Source of the DNA: Allobosea sp. AAP35
GTDB taxonomy: Bacteria > Pseudomonadota > Alphaproteobacteria > Rhizobiales > Beijerinckiaceae
Direction of reading: 5' to 3'
Length of the DNA stretch: 33,290 nt
NCBI RefSeq assembly: GCF_001295925.1
Contig: NZ_LJHQ01000080.1
Span: forward strand, 1-33,290
Both the position numbers and the translations under genes were made by a program. Shown here in pieces: positions 14,813 to 23,841 of the stretch. How positions within the stretch are numbered: the first letter of the stretch is position 1; the number at the start of each line of letters is the position of its first letter. The notes beneath the pieces were generated by a model. That model ran no database searches. It was not told the origin of the DNA and saw nothing but the letters and a program-made list of their open reading frames with translations.

Positions 14813-15526
14813 ATGACCACCCTCTCCGACGAAAACCGCGCCAAACTCAAGCGCGTCTCGACCGCGACCCTGACGACCGCCCTGTTCAAGCGCGGCTTCC
14901 GCAACGTCTTCATCCAGGATGTGCGGCCGCTGAGCCAGAAATCCGAGAGCATGGTCGGCGAGGCGTTCACGCTGCGCTACATCCCGGCGCGGGAGGATCT
15001 CGATCATCTCGGCACCTTCGAGGGGACGCAGCATCCGCAGCGGCGCGCGATCGAGGATTGCCCGGCCGGCCATGTCATGGTGATCGACTCGCGCAAGGAC
15101 CCGCGCGCGGCCTCGGCCGGCGGCATCCTGGTGTCGCGGCTGATGCAGCGGGGCGTCGCCGGCATCGTCACCGATGGCGGCTTTCGCGACTCACCCGAGA
15201 TCGCCGGTATGGCGATCCCGGCCTATCACAACCGCCCGAGCGCGCCGACCAACCTGATCCGCCACCATGCACTCGACATCAACGCGCCGATCGCCTGCGG
15301 CGATGTCGCGGTCTATCCCGGCGACATCATCGTCGGCGATGGCGAGGGCGTCTGCGTGGTTCCCGCCCATCTCGCCAACGAGATCGCGCCGGAGGTCTAT
15401 GAGCAGACCGCTTATGAGGATTTCGTCGCCGAGCGCGTGCGCGGCGGGCAGGGGCTGTTCGGTCTGTATCCGGCCAATGCGCAGACCAAGGCCGAATTCG
15501 CGGCATGGCGGCCCGGCTGGGCCTGA
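14813..15526 (+). CDS. RraA-like protein (possible HMG/oxaloacetate-type class II aldolase fold)
   Basis: A 237-residue RraA/MenG-family protein. Motifs are STATLTTALFKRGFRNVFI, then GGILVSRLMQRGVAGIVTDG followed by GFRDSPEI, the G-x-R-D metal and substrate loop shared by 4-hydroxy-4-methyl-2-oxoglutarate/oxaloacetate aldolases, and IACGDVAVYPGDIIVGDGEG at the C-terminal side. Despite the family name, members in catabolic clusters act as metal-dependent pyruvate-type aldolases or decarboxylases rather than RNase E inhibitors. ATG 14813 gives the family-like N-terminus MTTLSDENRAKLKRVST; ATG 14798 would add five residues. It follows the TTT receptor on the plus strand and is probably co-regulated with it. 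Its presence beside a DapA-family lyase means the cluster has two candidate C-C cleaving enzymes. Confidence 0.83.
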   Translation: MTTLSDENRAKLKRVSTATLTTALFKRGFRNVFIQDVRPLSQKSESMVGEAFTLRYIPAREDLDHLGTFEGTQHPQRRAIEDCPAGHVMVIDSRKDPRAASAGGILVSRLMQRGVAGIVTDGGFRDSPEIAGMAIPAYHNRPSAPTNLIRHHALDINAPIACGDVAVYPGDIIVGDGEGVCVVPAHLANEIAPEVYEQTAYEDFVAERVRGGQGLFGLYPANAQTKAEFAAWRPGWA

Positions 15527-15669
15527 GCGTGCGGGGCCGGATGAACGGCGAATGGCCTCGAAAGGCGGATCGTCGCCGTTAACCGCCGCTTGAGACCTCT
15601 CTGCAAGGGTCATGGCTCCACCTTACGCGCTGGAGTTGAGCGCGGCCTGACAGAGCGAATCCATCGACG

Positions 15670-17223
15670 ATGACTCAGCGCGCGACCTGGCCGATGCGCT
15701 ACGATGCCTGGTTCAATCGCCAGTTCGGCATGGCCCGGCTGAATGAGGCCGACGCAGCCGCTCTCCGCCTGGCGCAAGGCGAGCAGTTCGCGCGCGTTCT
15801 TCCTGCCATCCTGATGTCCAATCTGCTCTCTGCGGTCCTCGTCGCCATCACCGCGATGTTTCATGGCTGGCTTTGGTTTCCGCTGCTTTGGAGCGCCGCG
15901 GTTGTCGTCATCGGGGTGCTCGGCATCCTGCGGATTTCGCGGATCAAGCAACGTGAACGCCAGGATGCGCCTTCTGCGAAATTCAATGATCGTATCCTGA
16001 TCGATACTGCGATCATGGCCGCGCCCTGGGTGGTGATGGCCGTCGTGATCAATCCCACCGCCGTTCCGGAGATGGAGGTGCTGACCGCGACATTGCTGGC
16101 GGGGCTGGTCTGTGCCGGCACCTTCACAATGGCGAGCATGCCCTCGGCGGCTTTGCTTTTCGCAGGCATGATCCTGACGGGACGCATCATCCACATCGCG
16201 TTGTCGCCGGTCGATCACATGCTGGAGAACTTGGTCTTCCAGGCGATCTATGGCTCGGTCATGCTGGTGTCGCTGCGCAGCATGGCGCGACTGTTTATCG
16301 ATCGTGTCCGTGCGATCGGCAGCGCGCAGCAACTCGGCCTCGACGCCCAGATGCATGCGCGGATCGAAGAGGCGCAGCGCGAGGATGTCGAGCGGCAGGC
16401 CGAGGCGTTCCGGCACGAGATCGGCACCATCCTTCAGCCCGTGTTTCAGTCCGTTGGTCATATGAATGGCGCGGCCGAGCACCTGGTCGCGATCTCGCAG
16501 CGGTCACAGGACAAGCTTGCCAGCGTGCTGACCAAGGTCGGCGAGGCGAAGGCGGATATCGCTTCGGTCGAGTTCTGCTCTCATCGCCTCACCGAGACCA
16601 TTGCCCTGATCCGCAATGAAGCTGACAGGACGACCCAACTTGTGCGGACGGCAGCATCGGACGTCACGGCCTCCATCGCCATTAAAACGCAGTTGACGCA
16701 GGCTGTGCGCGACATCGGCGATGTTTCAGCCCTGATCCGCGAGATTGCCGCCCAGACCAATCTGCTGGCCCTCAACGCGACCATCGAGGCGGCCCGCGCG
16801 GGCCTTGCTGGGCGCGGCTTCGCCGTGGTGGCGACGGAGGTCAAGGGGCTGGCCGCTCGCACCGAGGCGGCAACGCAAGAAATTTCACAGCGGATCGAGG
16901 AGGTTCGGGCCGCCACGGAACGGTCGCTTGCCGCTGTCATGAATATCAGTGTCTCAACCGAGGCGATCGTGGGCGCGACGGGCGGCATCGTCGTGGCGGT
17001 CGATCAGCAGGCGGACGCGATCCGCAGCATGGTGGATGTGCTCGCGCGCTCGGTGCAAAAGACGGAGCAGGCTGCCGGCGCGATCGATCTGGTCGTCGCG
17101 GATGCGGCACGCACGATGGAGCATGGCCGGCAGGTGTCCGAGGCGGCTGCGGGCGTCGATGTTTCGGCAACCCGTCTCGACGAGTCCGTCGCCCGCTTTT
17201 CCCGCGATGTGGTCAGGGGCTGA
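15670..17223 (+). CDS. Methyl-accepting chemotaxis protein with six-helix membrane sensor
   Basis: A 517-residue chemoreceptor. The N-terminus has six probable membrane helices (about 44-64, 67-87, 110-128, 138-157, 159-177, 185-204) with short loops and no periplasmic ligand-binding domain. A long coiled-coil follows, with the highly conserved signalling tip [20 protein letters not shown] (about 357-376), then [20 protein letters not shown], and a return helix to residue 517. No HAMP domain or CheR-binding pentapeptide tail is seen. The membrane module suggests sensing within or across the membrane (energy state or a hydrophobic ligand). No other che genes are nearby. It could serve taxis to the substrate of the preceding catabolic genes, but 140 bp separate them and this is speculation. 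The ATG at 15670 fits the length. Confidence 0.9.
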   Translation: MTQRATWPMRYDAWFNRQFGMARLNEADAAALRLAQGEQFARVLPAILMSNLLSAVLVAITAMFHGWLWFPLLWSAAVVVIGVLGILRISRIKQRERQDAPSAKFNDRILIDTAIMAAPWVVMAVVINPTAVPEMEVLTATLLAGLVCAGTFTMASMPSAALLFAGMILTGRIIHIALSPVDHMLENLVFQAIYGSVMLVSLRSMARLFIDRVRAIGSAQQLGLDAQMHARIEEAQREDVERQAEAFRHEIGTILQPVFQSVGHMNGAAEHLVAISQRSQDKLASVLTKVGEAKADIASVEFCSHRLTETIALIRNEADRTTQLVRTAASDVTASIAIKTQLTQAVRDIGDVSALIREIAAQTNLLALNATIEAARAGLAGRGFAVVATEVKGLAARTEAATQEISQRIEEVRAATERSLAAVMNISVSTEAIVGATGGIVVAVDQQADAIRSMVDVLARSVQKTEQAAGAIDLVVADAARTMEHGRQVSEAAAGVDVSATRLDESVARFSRDVVRG

Positions 17224-18255
17224 TCAGCGGGGCGTCCCGTTACCGTAGAATTCGCGATACCAGGCAACGAAGCGCGCAATGCCGGTCTCGATGGGCGTAT
17301 CCGGCCTGAAATCGACGCGTGCCATCAGGCCGGAGACGTCGGCATAGGTCGCGCGGACATCGCCTGGCTGCATCGGCAAATGGCGCTTGATCGCGGCCTT
17401 GCCGCAGGTGGCCTCGATGACCGCGATGAAGTGGTCGAGCTGCACCGGCGTGTGGTTGCCGATATTGTAGACCCGCCAGGGCGCGGCCGCAGTGGCAGGG
17501 CCGCGATCACCACCGTTGGCATCCGGCTCCGGCGGCAAAGCTGCCAGCCTGACGATCGCCTCGCTGATATCGTCGATATAGGTGAAATCGCGGCTCATCT
17601 CGCCTTCGGCGTAGACGTCGATCGGCTTGCCTTCGAGGATCGCCTTGGTGAACTTGAAATAGGCCATGTCCGGCCGGCCCCATGGCCCATAGACGGTGAA
17701 GAAGCGCAGGCCGGTCGCCGGAATGCCGTAGAGATGCGCGTAGCTGTGCGCCATCAACTCGTTGGCACGCTTGGTCGCGGCATAGAGCGAGACCGGGTGG
17801 TCGGCGCCGTCATGTTCGCTGAAGGGCACCTTGGCGTTGGCGCCATAGACCGAGCTCGACGAGGCGTAGACCAGATGCGCGACCGGGTGGTGCCGGCAGG
17901 CCTCCAGCACCGAGAGAAAGCCGTCGAGATTGGAGTGAGCGTAGGCGCGCGGATGGTCGAGCGAGTAGCGCACGCCGGCCTGCGCCGCGAGATGGATGAC
18001 GACATCGGGCTTGAAGGCAGCGAAGGCGGCCTGCAGCGCCTCATAGTCGGCGATGTCGATGGGCTGGAAGCTGAAGCCGTTGCGCGGAAGCAGCCGTTCG
18101 AGGCGGGCCTGCTTCAGGGCCGGGTCGTAATAGGGCGTCAGGTTGTCGATGCCGAGCACCGCGCAGCCCCGCGCCAGCAGCGCCTCCGTCACATGGAAGC
18201 CGACGAAGCCGGCCGCTCCGGTCAGTAGGACGCGTTGCGGTGAAACGCTGGTCAT
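17224..18255 (-). CDS. NAD-dependent UDP-glucuronate 4-epimerase-type protein
   Basis: A 343-residue extended short-chain dehydrogenase. The NAD motif is LLTGAAGFVGFHV, the catalytic set is SSSSVYG and YAATKRANE (Tyr-x3-Lys), and NLTPYYDPALKQARLERL together with GLRFFTVYGPWGRPDMAYFK is characteristic of UDP-glucuronic acid epimerases (LpsL/Cap1J group), which make UDP-galacturonate for LPS or capsule. ATG 18255 (MTSVSPQ) or ATG 18264 can be the start. A hairpin ends directly before the second. It is the last gene on the strand after ccoS, 70-80 bp downstream, but functionally unrelated to the oxidase. Together with the sugar transferase at 1.5 kb it suggests surface polysaccharide synthesis. 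Confidence 0.9.
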   Translation of the reverse strand: MTSVSPQRVLLTGAAGFVGFHVTEALLARGCAVLGIDNLTPYYDPALKQARLERLLPRNGFSFQPIDIADYEALQAAFAAFKPDVVIHLAAQAGVRYSLDHPRAYAHSNLDGFLSVLEACRHHPVAHLVYASSSSVYGANAKVPFSEHDGADHPVSLYAATKRANELMAHSYAHLYGIPATGLRFFTVYGPWGRPDMAYFKFTKAILEGKPIDVYAEGEMSRDFTYIDDISEAIVRLAALPPEPDANGGDRGPATAAAPWRVYNIGNHTPVQLDHFIAVIEATCGKAAIKRHLPMQPGDVRATYADVSGLMARVDFRPDTPIETGIARFVAWYREFYGNGTPR

Positions 18256-18264
18256 GAGGCCCAT

Positions 18265-18290
18265 GCGCCCTGTCAGGGGAAAGAGGGCGC
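18265..18290 (-). terminator. Hairpin between ccoS and the epimerase
   Basis: Arms GCGCCCT (18265-18271) and AGGGCGC (18284-18290) with a 12-nt loop. There is no T-run after the stem on the minus strand; instead the epimerase ATG at 18264 follows immediately. It may weaken read-through from the cco operon or occlude the epimerase ribosome-binding site rather than act as a classical terminator. Confidence 0.35.
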
Positions 18291-18333
18291 GAGAGTGCCG
18301 AAAACGAACTCCCGCAGGGCCAAATCCAATGTT

Positions 18334-18576
18334 TCAGATCGCAGCGCGTGTCAATGAAGCGGGTTGGGAGCGCTCAGTCGAGGCCGGGGCGGCTCCATCG
18401 TTCGAGGCTTCATCCAGAACCGTGGGATCGCGCCCGAGATCGTCGTCCTGCAGGACGCGCCAGCCGGCCCCTTCAAGGTCGGCATATTGGCCGTTGCGCA
18501 TGCACCAGAAGAACGCCCCGAGCCCTGCAAGGCCCAGCCCGAGCGCGAGCGGAAACAGGATGACGAGAATGTTCAT
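18334..18576 (-). CDS. ccoS: cbb3 oxidase maturation protein CcoS (FixS)
   Basis: An 80-residue single-pass membrane protein. The hydrophobic helix (ILVILFPLALGLGLAGLGAF) is followed by the CcoS hallmark FFWCMRNGQYADLEGAGWRV and an acidic QDDD segment; the C-terminal 30 residues are a variable polar tail. CcoS is required for insertion of redox cofactors into cbb3 oxidase. Its ATG overlaps the ccoI stop codon (ATGA at 18573-18576), so it is translationally coupled as the last gene of the operon. Confidence 0.93.
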   Translation of the reverse strand: MNILVILFPLALGLGLAGLGAFFWCMRNGQYADLEGAGWRVLQDDDLGRDPTVLDEASNDGAAPASTERSQPASLTRAAI

Positions 18577-20780
18577 GATGCGGCCTTTGGGGAAAGGGGC
18601 GGTGCGCGCCTGGCCGCGCGCAGGGCGTTGAGCGTCACCACCAGCGAGGATCCGGACATGGCAGCGGCTGCGACGAGCGGCGTCGCCAGGCCGGCGATCG
18701 CGATCGGCACTGCGATGGCGTTGTAGAGGACTGCGAACCAGAGGTTCTCGACCATCAAAGCCCGCGCCTTGCGAGCGATGCCGATGCTGGCGGCGACAGG
18801 AGAGAGGCTGTCGCCGAGGAAGACGATGTCGGCGGCGGCCTGGGCGAGATGGGTCGCGCTGATCGGCGAAATCGAAACATGCGCCTTGGCCAGAGCCGGC
18901 GCGTCGTTCAGGCCATCGCCGACCATCAAGACCTTGTGACCGCGCGCCGCCAGATCGTCCAGCACATGCAGCTTTTCGTCGGGGCGCAGGCCGGACCTCC
19001 AGGTCGCTATATCAAGCTCGCGCGCCACGGCCGCCACAGCACTTTCGCGGTCGCCCGAGAGGATGATCACGCCGAGCCCCAGCCGTTTGAGCGCCTCGAC
19101 ACAGGCGCGCGCATCCGGCCTCAATCGCTGGCCGACGGCGAACACGGCCCCTCTCTCGCCATGTCGCCAGGCAATCAGGGACGCGGTCGGGAAATCGGCG
19201 CCGACGTCTTGCGCCAGAGCGTCGAGGTCGCAGAAGCTGGCGCTGCCAAGGCGCATTTCGACGCCGTCGACCATCACCGACAGACCCAGGCCCCGATGTT
19301 CCTGAGTGCCGCTCGGGGGCGCTGGGCTGCCCGCCGCCCGGCTGATTGCCTGGGCGAGAGGGTGCCGGCTGGCGGCAGCCAAGGCTGCCGCGGCCTGCAG
19401 CGCGTCGGTGCTGATCTCGCCTGCGTTGAGCAGATCCGGCTCGGGCAGTGTCAGGGTGCCGGTCTTGTCGAAGACGACCATGTCGGCCTCGGCCAGCCGC
19501 TCCAGCGCATCGCCCTCCTTCAGCATGATCTGGCGGCGAAACAGCGCCGACGCCGCGACCACCTGCACGGCGGGGATGGCAAGCCCCAGAGCGCAGGGGC
19601 AGGTGATGATCAAGACGGTGATCGCGATAATCAGCGCTTGCTGCCAGGCCAGGCCGAAGGCAATCCAGCCGACCAGCGTGGCCAGCGCGGTGGCATGGAC
19701 CAGCGGCGCATAGAGCCGCGCGGCCCGGTCCGAGAGGCGAACATAGCGCGAGCGGCTCTCGACCGCCTGGGCCATCAGCTTGTCGATCTCGTCGAGCAGG
19801 GTGCCGGTGCCGGCCGCCTCGACGCGCACGCTCAGCGCCCCTGTCAGGTTCATGGTGCCGGCATAGACTTGCACGCCCGGCGCGATCGGGGTCGGGTCGG
19901 TCTCGCCGGTGACGAGGCTGCGGTCGATCTCGGAATGGCCGCTCTCGACGATGCCGTCGACGCAGACGCGCTCGCCCGGCTGGACCAGCACCAGATCCCC
20001 CGGCGCGATCGCGGCGATCGGCAGGGTCGTCGTCGTGCCGTCGGGCATCAGCCGCGTCGCCGACTCGGCCTTGAGCGCGGCGAGGTTGCCGGCGAGATCG
20101 CGGGTGCGCCGGCGCATCATCTGGTCGAGATAGCGGCCGATCAGCAGGAAGAAGATCAGCATGGTGGCGCCGTCGAAATAGGCGTGCTCGGAGTGGTTGG
20201 CCGTTTCGACGACCGACATACCGAGCGCCAGCACGATGCCGAGCGTGATCGGCACATCCATGTTGACCGCGCCCGCGCGCAGGGCCCGCAGCGCGCTCTC
20301 GAAGAAGGGGCGGCCGGCATAGGCGGCTGTGGGCAGCGCGATCAGGGCCGAGAGCCAGTGGAAGAAATCGCGGGTGACCGGGCTGATGTCGCCACCCTTG
20401 CCCGACCAGACCGAGACCGAGAGCAGCATGATGTTCATAGCCGCGAAACCGGCGACGGCGAGGTAGCGCAGCAGGCGCCGCTCCTCCAGCGTGACGCTGT
20501 CGCGCTCTGCCGAGGGCAGGAAGGGATAGGCCTTGAAGCCCAGCGCGGCGAGCTTCTCGATCACGCCCTCGGGCCGCAGCGCGCCCTCGGTCCATTCCAC
20601 CGTGACCCGCTTCAGAGCGAGGTTGACGCGCGCCTTCAGGATTGCGGCGTCCTTGGCAAGGCCGTTCTCGATCGCATGCATGCAACCGGCGCAGCGGATG
20701 CCCTCGACCGCCAGCTCCATCCCCGCGACACCGCCCTCGCCATGGCGGACGAAGACGGATAGATCCTGCTGCGTGGCCAT
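18573..20780 (-). CDS. ccoI: Copper-transporting P-type ATPase CcoI (FixI)
   Basis: A 735-residue P1B-type ATPase that exports or delivers copper for the CuB centre of cbb3 oxidase. It has one N-terminal heavy-metal domain with C30-A-G-C33, eight expected membrane helices, the actuator TGE (291-293), the metal-site CPC (394-396), the phosphorylation motif DKTGT (438-442) and a C-terminal GDGLNDAPAL. FixI/CcoI members form a distinct branch of the CopA family. The gene starts six bases after ccoH and overlaps ccoS by four bases. The start ATG 20780 is consistent with family length. Confidence 0.95.
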   Translation of the reverse strand: MATQQDLSVFVRHGEGGVAGMELAVEGIRCAGCMHAIENGLAKDAAILKARVNLALKRVTVEWTEGALRPEGVIEKLAALGFKAYPFLPSAERDSVTLEERRLLRYLAVAGFAAMNIMLLSVSVWSGKGGDISPVTRDFFHWLSALIALPTAAYAGRPFFESALRALRAGAVNMDVPITLGIVLALGMSVVETANHSEHAYFDGATMLIFFLLIGRYLDQMMRRRTRDLAGNLAALKAESATRLMPDGTTTTLPIAAIAPGDLVLVQPGERVCVDGIVESGHSEIDRSLVTGETDPTPIAPGVQVYAGTMNLTGALSVRVEAAGTGTLLDEIDKLMAQAVESRSRYVRLSDRAARLYAPLVHATALATLVGWIAFGLAWQQALIIAITVLIITCPCALGLAIPAVQVVAASALFRRQIMLKEGDALERLAEADMVVFDKTGTLTLPEPDLLNAGEISTDALQAAAALAAASRHPLAQAISRAAGSPAPPSGTQEHRGLGLSVMVDGVEMRLGSASFCDLDALAQDVGADFPTASLIAWRHGERGAVFAVGQRLRPDARACVEALKRLGLGVIILSGDRESAVAAVARELDIATWRSGLRPDEKLHVLDDLAARGHKVLMVGDGLNDAPALAKAHVSISPISATHLAQAAADIVFLGDSLSPVAASIGIARKARALMVENLWFAVLYNAIAVPIAIAGLATPLVAAAAMSGSSLVVTLNALRAARRAPPLSPKAAS

Positions 20781-20786
20781 GCTCTT

Positions 20787-21308
20787 TTAGTCCTTCAGCA
20801 CGACGCGGCTGCGCGAGACGAAGACCGTCTCCGTGCCCTGCATGGCCTGAACGACCAGCGTCCAGCCGCCGCTGTGAACCGCCGGGATGGTGGCGGCGTA
20901 GTCGCCGGCCGCGCCTTCGCTGAGCGACGCCGCATGATCCTCGCGTCGGGCGGCGGGGTGTTCCAGCCGCGCCTCGACGAGAAGGCCAGCCACGGGCGCA
21001 CCCGCGCTGTCGCGCAGCGACAGGCTCACCACGGCGTCCGTCCCGGAGCGGCGAAGTTGGGCGCTCGCCTGCCAGCCGCGCTGCACCTGCGCATGCATGC
21101 GGGCGATCTCGCCGTTGAAGCGCTGGCTCGTCTCATAGGCGCTCTTCACGTCGACGCCCGGCATGGTGCGGATCGCGATGGTCATCATCACGGCGTTGAC
21201 GCCCGCGACGACCAGGAAAAACCCGATCATGCCGGCGAGCACCATGCGGCCGGTGAGGCGGAAGGGCTTGGCTTGGCGCGGCGCGGGCGCTGTCAGATCG
21301 ATGGGCAT
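20787..21308 (-). CDS. ccoH: cbb3 oxidase assembly protein CcoH (FixH)
   Basis: A 173-residue FixH-family membrane protein. After a short cytoplasmic part, a single transmembrane helix (MVLAGMIGFFLVVAGVNAVM) leads to a periplasmic domain starting TIAIRTMPGVDVKSAYETSQ, in which the GVDVKSAYE sequence matches the family signature. CcoH associates with the assembling oxidase and with CcoP. I choose ATG 21308 (MPIDLTAP) because GTGGAG stands eight bases upstream; ATG 21332 would add eight residues. Position between ccoG and ccoI is canonical. Confidence 0.92.
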   Translation of the reverse strand: MPIDLTAPAPRQAKPFRLTGRMVLAGMIGFFLVVAGVNAVMMTIAIRTMPGVDVKSAYETSQRFNGEIARMHAQVQRGWQASAQLRRSGTDAVVSLSLRDSAGAPVAGLLVEARLEHPAARREDHAASLSEGAAGDYAATIPAVHSGGWTLVVQAMQGTETVFVSRSRVVLKD

Positions 21309-21343
21309 GATGAAGGCTCCACAGCAGGACATGGGTTGCCCCC

Positions 21344-22786
21344 TCAGGGTGCGATGAAATGGTCGGTCGCGGTCACGGTCTCGCCGGCGAAGAGATCGGA
21401 GGCGGTGAAGGTGATCGTCTGGGTCTTCTCGGGATGGCTGCCGGCCGGAAGCGTGACCAAGACCCGGACCTCGCGCGAGGTATCGGGCGGGACGGACACG
21501 ATCGGCCGCAGATCGGCGGTGGCCGTCACGCCGACGGCCTCGAGGCGCAGGCCCGGCAAGCCATGGACCGTGAGCGCGACGGGGCGCTCGTCGGGCCGCT
21601 TGTTCAGGATGCGGATGGTGTAGGCGTTGCGGATCGAGCCGTCGCTGAGCAGGACGAAGAGCGGTGCGCGGTCATGCAGGACCGACATCTCGACGGTCCG
21701 GCGCGTCGCCAGCTGGTAGACCATGGCGCCGCCGACCACGAGGATCAGCGCGGCATAGATCATCGTGCGCAGGCGCAGCGGATTGTAGATCGGCTTCTCG
21801 CCGGCGATGCGCCGCTTGACGTTGTCGTCGGTGTCGTAGGCGATCAGCCCCTTGGGGCGGCTGATCTTTTCCATGACGTTGTCGCAGGCGTCGATGCACA
21901 GGCCGCACTGGATGCAGTCGAGCTGGGCGCCGTCGCGGATGTCGATGCCGGTCGGGCAGACGGCGACACATTGGCGGCAGTCGATGCAGTCGCCCGCGGG
22001 TTCGCCCTGGGCGCGCAGCCGCTCGGCCTGCCGCAGCGAGACACGCGGATCGCCGCGGTCGTAGCGATAGGTTACGTTGAGAGCGTCGTCGTCGGTGAGC
22101 GCGGCCTGGATGCGCGGCCAGGGGCACATATAGTTGCAGACCTGCTCGCGCATGATGCCGGCGAGCGCATAGGTCGTGAAGGTCAGGATCGCGATGAAGG
22201 CATAGGCTGTGAACGGCGCCTGCAGCGTCGCCAGGTCGCGCACCAGCGTCGGCGCGTCGGCGAAGTAGAGCACCCAGGCACCGCCAGTCCACCAGGCGAT
22301 CATCAGCCAGACGAAGTGCTTGGCGCTCTTGCGCCAGACCTTGTTGGCGGTCCATGGGCCTTCGTCTAGCTTGATGCGCTCGCGCCGGTCGCCTTCAAAG
22401 AAACGTTCGACCACCAGGAACAGATCGGTCCAGACCGTCTGCGGACAGAGATAGCCGCACCAGACCCGGCCGGCCACCGCGTTCATCATGAACAGCACGA
22501 AGGCCGCGATGATCAGCAGGCCGGTGAAGTAGTAAACCTCCTGCGGCCAGATCTCGATGAAGAAGAAGTAGAAGCGCGCATTGGCGAGATCGAGCAGGAC
22601 CGCCTGGTCGGGCAGGTTGGGCCCGCGGTCCCAACGCAGGAAGGGCAGCAGATAGTAGACGCCGAGGCAAAGCGCGAGGATGATCCATTTGGCGCGCCGG
22701 TAGGGGCCCGACACGCTTTGCGGATAGACCTTCTTCGTCGCCGCGAAGAGCGGCAGGTCGCCAAGGTCGGTCTCCTGGGAGGCCAT
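21344..22786 (-). CDS. ccoG: cbb3 oxidase accessory Fe-S protein CcoG (FixG/RdxA)
   Basis: A 480-residue polyferredoxin-like membrane protein. Membrane segments surround two CxxxCP-type motifs, C110-GYL-C114-P and C217-NYM-C221-P, and a cytoplasmic ferredoxin domain holds two [4Fe-4S] motifs: C267-x2-C270-x2-C273-x3-C277-P and C291-x2-C294-x2-C297-x3-C301. The C-terminal 130 residues are an Ig-like FixG_C domain. CcoG reduces Cu(II) to Cu(I) for oxidase assembly. It starts one base after the ccoP stop, so the two are tightly coupled. Confidence 0.95.
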   Translation of the reverse strand: MASQETDLGDLPLFAATKKVYPQSVSGPYRRAKWIILALCLGVYYLLPFLRWDRGPNLPDQAVLLDLANARFYFFFIEIWPQEVYYFTGLLIIAAFVLFMMNAVAGRVWCGYLCPQTVWTDLFLVVERFFEGDRRERIKLDEGPWTANKVWRKSAKHFVWLMIAWWTGGAWVLYFADAPTLVRDLATLQAPFTAYAFIAILTFTTYALAGIMREQVCNYMCPWPRIQAALTDDDALNVTYRYDRGDPRVSLRQAERLRAQGEPAGDCIDCRQCVAVCPTGIDIRDGAQLDCIQCGLCIDACDNVMEKISRPKGLIAYDTDDNVKRRIAGEKPIYNPLRLRTMIYAALILVVGGAMVYQLATRRTVEMSVLHDRAPLFVLLSDGSIRNAYTIRILNKRPDERPVALTVHGLPGLRLEAVGVTATADLRPIVSVPPDTSREVRVLVTLPAGSHPEKTQTITFTASDLFAGETVTATDHFIAP

Positions 22787-22787
22787 G

Positions 22788-23672
22788 TTACTGGCCCCCT
22801 CCGAGCGAATGGACGTAGACCGTCAGCGCCTTCACGGTTGTCGGGTCGAGGCGCGGGCCCCAGGCCGGCATCACGCCGGCGCGGCTGTTGGTGATGGTCT
22901 CGGTCAGTGAGGCCAGATCCATGCCGTAGAGCGAGATCGCGTCCGACAGGTTGGGGGCGCCGAGCTCGAGATTGCCCTTGCCGGCGTCGCCATGGCAGGC
23001 GGCGCAGTTGGTTGCGAAGAGTTCGCGCCCGCTGGCAAGGTCGGCCTTGGGTTCGGTCGGCAGGCCGGCGATCTCCCGGACATGGTTGGCCACGGCGCGG
23101 ATTTCGGCCGGCTTGAGCAGGCCGTCCTTGCCGAAGGCCGGCATCTGGCTGAGGCGGGTGTCGTTGTTGCCGGCGACGCGGATGCCGTGCTGGAGCGTCA
23201 GATGGATCTGGTCGAGCGTGCCGCCCCAGAGCCAATCGTCGTCGTTCAGGTTCGGATAGCCCTTGGAGCCGGCGCCGCCGACGCCGTGGCAGGCGGCGCA
23301 ATTGTCGCCGAAGGCGGCCTTGCCCTGCGCCATCGCGATGCGGAAGAGCGAGGGATCGGCCTTGATCTGCTCGAGCGAGGCTTCCGCGAGACCGCTCGAC
23401 TGGGTGGCGCGGTGCTGCTGGAGCAGAGCGAGATCCTTGGCGATCTCGATGCGCGAGGCATAGCCGATCACGCCCTGTGTGGCGCCGGTGATCATGGGCC
23501 AGGCCGGGTAGACCACCCAGTAGCCCACCGACCAGACGATGGTCGCGTAGAAGATGCCGAGCCACCAGCGCGGCAGCGGCGTGTTGAGTTCGCGAATGCC
23601 GTCCCATTCATGGCCGGTCGTGGACACGCCGGTATGGGCGTCCACCTCGTGGTTGTCCTGATGCTCAGCCAT
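22788..23672 (-). CDS. ccoP: cbb3 cytochrome c oxidase subunit III, diheme CcoP (FixP)
   Basis: A 294-residue diheme cytochrome c. An N-terminal membrane helix (about 37-58, WLGIFYATIVWSVGYWVVYP) anchors two periplasmic cytochrome domains with haem sites C125-AACH-type and C223-AACH-type (both CAACH). Axial methionines are likely in LSQMPAFG and GVMPAWG. It passes electrons from soluble cytochrome c or the bc1 complex to CcoO and CcoN. ATG 23672 (MAEHQDN) is used: the longer frame to 23813 is the out-of-frame shadow of ccoO-Q. It follows ccoQ by two bases. Confidence 0.95.
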   Translation of the reverse strand: MAEHQDNHEVDAHTGVSTTGHEWDGIRELNTPLPRWWLGIFYATIVWSVGYWVVYPAWPMITGATQGVIGYASRIEIAKDLALLQQHRATQSSGLAEASLEQIKADPSLFRIAMAQGKAAFGDNCAACHGVGGAGSKGYPNLNDDDWLWGGTLDQIHLTLQHGIRVAGNNDTRLSQMPAFGKDGLLKPAEIRAVANHVREIAGLPTEPKADLASGRELFATNCAACHGDAGKGNLELGAPNLSDAISLYGMDLASLTETITNSRAGVMPAWGPRLDPTTVKALTVYVHSLGGGQ

Positions 23673-23674
23673 GT

Positions 23675-23830
23675 TCAGTCGTCCTGCAGCGGGGTGCGAG
23701 CAGCCTCTTCGAACCGGGCCTTGTTCGACGGCCAGAAGGCGTAGACGCAGACGGCGAGAAAGATGCCGACGAAGTAGAGGAGGCCGGCCGACTGCGCGAA
23801 GCGCGCCAGCCATTGGTATGTGGTGTCCAT
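23675..23830 (-). CDS. ccoQ: cbb3 oxidase small subunit CcoQ (FixQ)
   Basis: A 51-residue single-helix protein, MDTTYQWLARFAQSAGLLYF then VGIFLAVCVYAFWPSNKA, the length and FWP-x3-KARFEEAA signature of CcoQ/FixQ. It stabilises the oxidase complex. The ATG at 23830 lies 11 bases after the ccoO stop. A longer frame continues upstream, but it is the shadow of ccoO. Confidence 0.93.
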   Translation of the reverse strand: MDTTYQWLARFAQSAGLLYFVGIFLAVCVYAFWPSNKARFEEAARTPLQDD

Positions 23831-23841
23831 GATGACCTCGC

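Noticed and set aside
18849..20762. 637-codon plus-strand frame antisense to ccoI
   Set aside because: The minus-strand P-type ATPase motifs are unambiguous; this frame is a shadow.
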